From: Chitinophaga pinensis
Lineage (GTDB): Bacteria > Bacteroidota > Bacteroidia > Flavobacteriales_D > Crocinitomicaceae
Length of the DNA: 10,379 nt
NCBI GenBank assembly: GCA_945868555.1
Contig: CAMBMC010000066.1
Location: 1-10,379 of the forward strand
Direction: 5' to 3'
Shown here: piece by piece, positions 7,997 through 10,379 of the stretch
How positions within the stretch are numbered: the first letter of the stretch is position 1
How the letters are laid out: each line of letters opens with the position of its first letter
Position numbers and translations under genes: made by a program
The notes under the pieces: generated by a model
What the model was told of the DNA's origin: nothing
Databases searched by the model: none
What the model saw: the letters and a program-made list of their open reading frames with translations, nothing else

Positions 7997-10279
7997 ATGA
8001 AACATTTTATTTTTGCTGCAGCTCTCGTTGCTGTGCTTTTTTCTTGTGCGACCATGCGAACCCAGAAAGATCCTGTCGAAAATCGCATTGATGCGCTGCT
8101 CAAGGAACTTTCCTTGGAGGAAAAAGTAGGTCAGACGTGTCAGGTAACCTTGGATGTGATCTTGAAACGCGATGCCAAAGGGAATGCGCTCATTCCAGCT
8201 CAGGTAGACGAGGCCCTGCTTTCAGAAGTGATTGACACCTACAAGGTCGGATCAATTCTGAATGTTGGTTCCCACACCTTGACACGCGACGAATGGACAA
8301 GCATCATTTCTTCAGTGAACGCACCCTATGTTTCTGGAAAATCAAAATCACCAATTCTTTACGGCATTGACGCCATCCACGGAATGAATTACACCGTTGG
8401 AGGAACTCTTTTTCCGCAAGAAATTGGTCTTGCAGCGACTTGGAATCCAACATTGGCTAAACAGTTTGCGGAAATCACTGCCTATGAAACACGTGCATCT
8501 GGAGTGCGTTGGAATTTCTCTCCGGTGCTCGACCTTGGTCGTCAGCCCTTGTGGTCACGCAATTTTGAAACATTGGGCGAAGATCCCTATTTAGCATCCG
8601 TAATGGGAGCTGCGATCGTTGGAGGGTATCAAGGAGAATCCATCGGTCAATACCATGTTGCGGCATGTATGAAACACTTTGTTGGGTATTCGGCAAGTTA
8701 TAGTGGACGCGACCGCACACCCGCATGGATTCCAGAAAAGTACATGAAGGAGTTGTATTTGCCGTCCTTCAAAAAAGCAGTGGATGCAGGCGCCTTGACG
8801 GTAATGATTAACAGTGGGGTGGTAAACGGTGTGCCCGGACATGTCAACTACCAACTGCTTACCGAGACCTTGAAAAATGAATGGGGTTTCAAAGGATTTG
8901 CTGTCTCAGACTGGGAGGATTTCATCATGCTTCATACAGTGCACAGAACTTCTGAGTCATTGGCAGATGCCTATGTGGCAGCATTCAATGCAGGAGTGGA
9001 CATGAGCATGGTGCCACTAAGTCCTCAATATAAAGAGTACTGTGACATTATGCTCAATGCAGTGAAAAGTGGAAAGATTTCAATGGAACGTCTCGATGAT
9101 GCGGTGCGTAGAATTCTCCGTGTGAAAGTCATCACAGGACTGTACGATGATCCTTCATTTAAACCAGAAATGTATTCCGATTTTGGCAGCGAGAAATTTA
9201 AAACGGCAGCCTTGAATTCAGCGCTAGAGTCGATTACCTTATTGAAAAATGAGAACAATGCACTTCCATTGAAAACAGGTGGGAAAATCTTAATCGCTGG
9301 TCCAACAGCAGATAACCTCGTCTTTTTAAATGGTGCATGGACACATACATGGCAGGGAGTTGATTCAAGTTACAACACCCAAAATTGCAAGACAGTGCGT
9401 CAAGCCATCGAAGGGAAGTTCGGTAAAGAAAATTGCCTTTATACAAAAGGCGCTGAGTTGGTGATTGAAGACAATTTTGAGAAAACCAACTTCGTGGATT
9501 TGGACGACTATGCGAAGAAACTTGACCAAGCAGATGTAGTGGTCTTGTGTTTGGGTGAAATGCCATCCACGGAAAAGCCGGGTGACATTCACTCCTTGAA
9601 CTTAGATCCTGAGCAACGCGAATTGGCGAAAATGGCCTACAAGAAAAACAAAAAAGTTGTGCTCGTTTTGTTGGAAGGTCGTCCTCGAATTATTCACGAC
9701 ATCGTGGAAGGAGCAGCTGCAATCGTACAGTGTTACCTTCCAGGCGATTATGGTGCTGAAGCTTTAGTAAAGTTATTGAGTGGTGAAGTGAATTTCAGCG
9801 GAAAATTGCCCTATACCTATCCGAAATACGATGGTGTCATTGAATTTTATGATCACCCACGAAGCGTTGATCGTTCAAAAGCAGGCGATTTCTCTGCCTA
9901 CAATCCAGAATGGGACTTTGGTTTTGGACTTTCGTACAGCAAACTGATGTATTCGGACTTGACTTTAAGCAACACAAGTTTGTCCACAAATGAGCAAGTA
10001 AAGATTTCAGTGAAAGTGTATAACACAAGCAATCGTGCAGTGAAAGAGGTGGTCCAGCTTTACATTGGCGACACCTATGCGTCCCTCATTCCTGAAGGAA
10101 AAAAATTGAAACGTTTCTCTAAAATAGACATAGCAGCAAATTCAGAAGTTGTAGTTGATTTTGAAATTTCGACCAATGACTTGATGTTTGTCAATCAGCA
10201 AGGTATCTTTGTTACGGGCGATGGTGATTTCCAGGTAATTATCGGCGGATTAGAAACACATTTTACAGTGAAGAAATGA
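7997..10279 (+). CDS. GH3 exo-beta-glucosidase lipoprotein
   Basis: Retaining exo-glucosidase that would release glucose from the oligosaccharides made by GH16. Of 760 residues, 1-16 are a lipoprotein signal with lipobox LFSC and C17 lipidated; the following ATMRTQ has no acidic cluster, so a periplasm-facing location is more likely. The GH3 N-terminal barrel (~30-370) has D179-L-G-R182, R188, G-E195-D196-P, K226-H227 and the nucleophile D305 in AVSDWED. The second GH3 domain (~410-640) starts at LLKNENNALPL (from 415); E526 in STEKPGD is the likely acid/base, as in the barley ExoI/BoGH3B type. A fibronectin III-like domain (~665-750; NTSNRAVKEVVQLYIGD, then LKRFSKI) ends the protein. Length and domain order are those of family GH3 beta-glucosidases. 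It begins 33 bases after the GH16 stop, and its stop overlaps the next start. Linkage preference (beta-1,3 versus 1,4) cannot be read from the sequence. Confidence 0.95.
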   Translation: MKHFIFAAALVAVLFSCATMRTQKDPVENRIDALLKELSLEEKVGQTCQVTLDVILKRDAKGNALIPAQVDEALLSEVIDTYKVGSILNVGSHTLTRDEWTSIISSVNAPYVSGKSKSPILYGIDAIHGMNYTVGGTLFPQEIGLAATWNPTLAKQFAEITAYETRASGVRWNFSPVLDLGRQPLWSRNFETLGEDPYLASVMGAAIVGGYQGESIGQYHVAACMKHFVGYSASYSGRDRTPAWIPEKYMKELYLPSFKKAVDAGALTVMINSGVVNGVPGHVNYQLLTETLKNEWGFKGFAVSDWEDFIMLHTVHRTSESLADAYVAAFNAGVDMSMVPLSPQYKEYCDIMLNAVKSGKISMERLDDAVRRILRVKVITGLYDDPSFKPEMYSDFGSEKFKTAALNSALESITLLKNENNALPLKTGGKILIAGPTADNLVFLNGAWTHTWQGVDSSYNTQNCKTVRQAIEGKFGKENCLYTKGAELVIEDNFEKTNFVDLDDYAKKLDQADVVVLCLGEMPSTEKPGDIHSLNLDPEQRELAKMAYKKNKKVVLVLLEGRPRIIHDIVEGAAAIVQCYLPGDYGAEALVKLLSGEVNFSGKLPYTYPKYDGVIEFYDHPRSVDRSKAGDFSAYNPEWDFGFGLSYSKLMYSDLTLSNTSLSTNEQVKISVKVYNTSNRAVKEVVQLYIGDTYASLIPEGKKLKRFSKIDIAANSEVVVDFEISTNDLMFVNQQGIFVTGDGDFQVIIGGLETHFTVKK

Positions 10280-10379
10280 CGAGTAATTATAAAATAGAAT
10301 TTGAAAAGTTTTTCTCCTATTCCTTGTCCTTGGATTGTTTGATTTTTGGGTATCAAGAAGGACAAATTCATTTGCTCTT
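10276..10379 (+). CDS. NUDIX-domain protein, NrtR/AraR-like regulator family (3' part missing)
   Basis: The ATG at 10276 overlaps the GH3 stop (ATGA) and the frame stays open to the right edge, giving 34 residues: MTSNYKIEFEKFFSYSLSLD at the start, then C-L-I-F-G-Y-Q-E-G-Q-I-H-L-L. The pattern S-x-D-C-(L/I)-I-F-G-(Y/F)-x-x-G-x-(I/L)-x-(L/V)-L is the first beta strand of the Bacteroidota NUDIX proteins that carry a C-terminal winged helix and act as sugar-responsive transcription factors (NrtR family, for example the Bacteroides arabinose regulator). The NUDIX box and the helix-turn-helix lie beyond the window, so neither catalysis nor DNA binding can be judged. The four-base overlap suggests translational coupling to the GH3 gene and a role in the same pathway. 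Confidence 0.65.
   Translation, partial: MTSNYKIEFEKFFSYSLSLDCLIFGYQEGQIHLL

Larger units (their letters stand above)
1403..10379 (+). other. Beta-glucan (laminarin-type) polysaccharide utilisation locus, probable operon
   Basis: Six same-strand genes in the order SusC-like, SusD-like, PKD lipoprotein, GH16, GH3, NUDIX-like, with gaps of 3, 23, 28 and 33 bases and a final 4-base overlap. No terminator-like hairpin is seen between them. The gene set matches a minimal laminarin/beta-1,3-glucan locus: surface binding, endo-cleavage, import, exo-cleavage. GH17, GH30, GH149/GH158, an inner-membrane sugar transporter and an HTCS or SusR regulator are absent from the window; any of these may lie further downstream. 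The right boundary is not reached. Confidence 0.85.

Noticed and set aside
1..10379. CRISPR arrays, tRNA or rRNA genes, insertion sequences, phage or toxin-antitoxin genes
   Set aside because: I saw none: no short direct repeats with spacers, no tRNA-like cloverleaf in the short gaps, no transposase motifs, and nearly all sequence is accounted for by the listed genes.

Overview
The window reads as a Bacteroidota chromosome segment, most likely from a member of the Flavobacteriales. The reasons are a gliding-motility/type IX secretion C-terminal domain, a SusC/SusD pair, A-rich start regions without Shine-Dalgarno sequences, and a lipoprotein-rich polysaccharide utilisation locus (PUL). Every gene I can support lies on the + strand, and coding density is very high.

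Layout. (1) Positions 1-1245 hold the 3' end of a large secreted repeat protein: Ig-like repeats of about 65 residues followed by a type B T9SS sorting domain. The reading frame is open to the left edge. (2) Positions 1246-1402 are a 157-base AT-rich gap, the only intergenic space longer than 33 bases, and the best place for the promoter of what follows. (3) Positions 1403-10279 are five closely spaced genes: a SusC-like TonB-dependent transporter, a SusD-like glycan-binding lipoprotein, a PKD-domain lipoprotein (probable third surface glycan-binding protein), a GH16 endo-beta-glucanase lipoprotein and a GH3 exo-beta-glucosidase lipoprotein. The gaps are 3, 23, 28 and 33 bases. (4) From 10276 to the right edge is the start of a NUDIX/NrtR-like protein, overlapping the GH3 stop codon by four bases (ATGA).

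How they work together (inference from family roles). The GH16 enzyme, anchored at the cell surface, would cut a laminarin-like beta-1,3-glucan. The SusD-like and PKD lipoproteins would hold the chains. The SusC barrel would import oligosaccharides with TonB energy, and the GH3 enzyme would release glucose, probably in the periplasm. The residues just after the lipobox cysteine fit this split: the PKD and GH16 proteins carry a Lys-Asp-rich stretch like a lipoprotein export signal and the GH3 does not. The NUDIX-type protein may be the local sugar-responsive regulator; no HTCS, SusR or ECF/anti-sigma gene is visible.

This is mostly a recognisable beta-glucan PUL rather than a wholly new system. 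The least explained parts are the C-terminal domain of the PKD lipoprotein, the translationally coupled NUDIX gene, an imperfect palindrome in the susC leader, and the unevenly homogenised repeats of the first protein.
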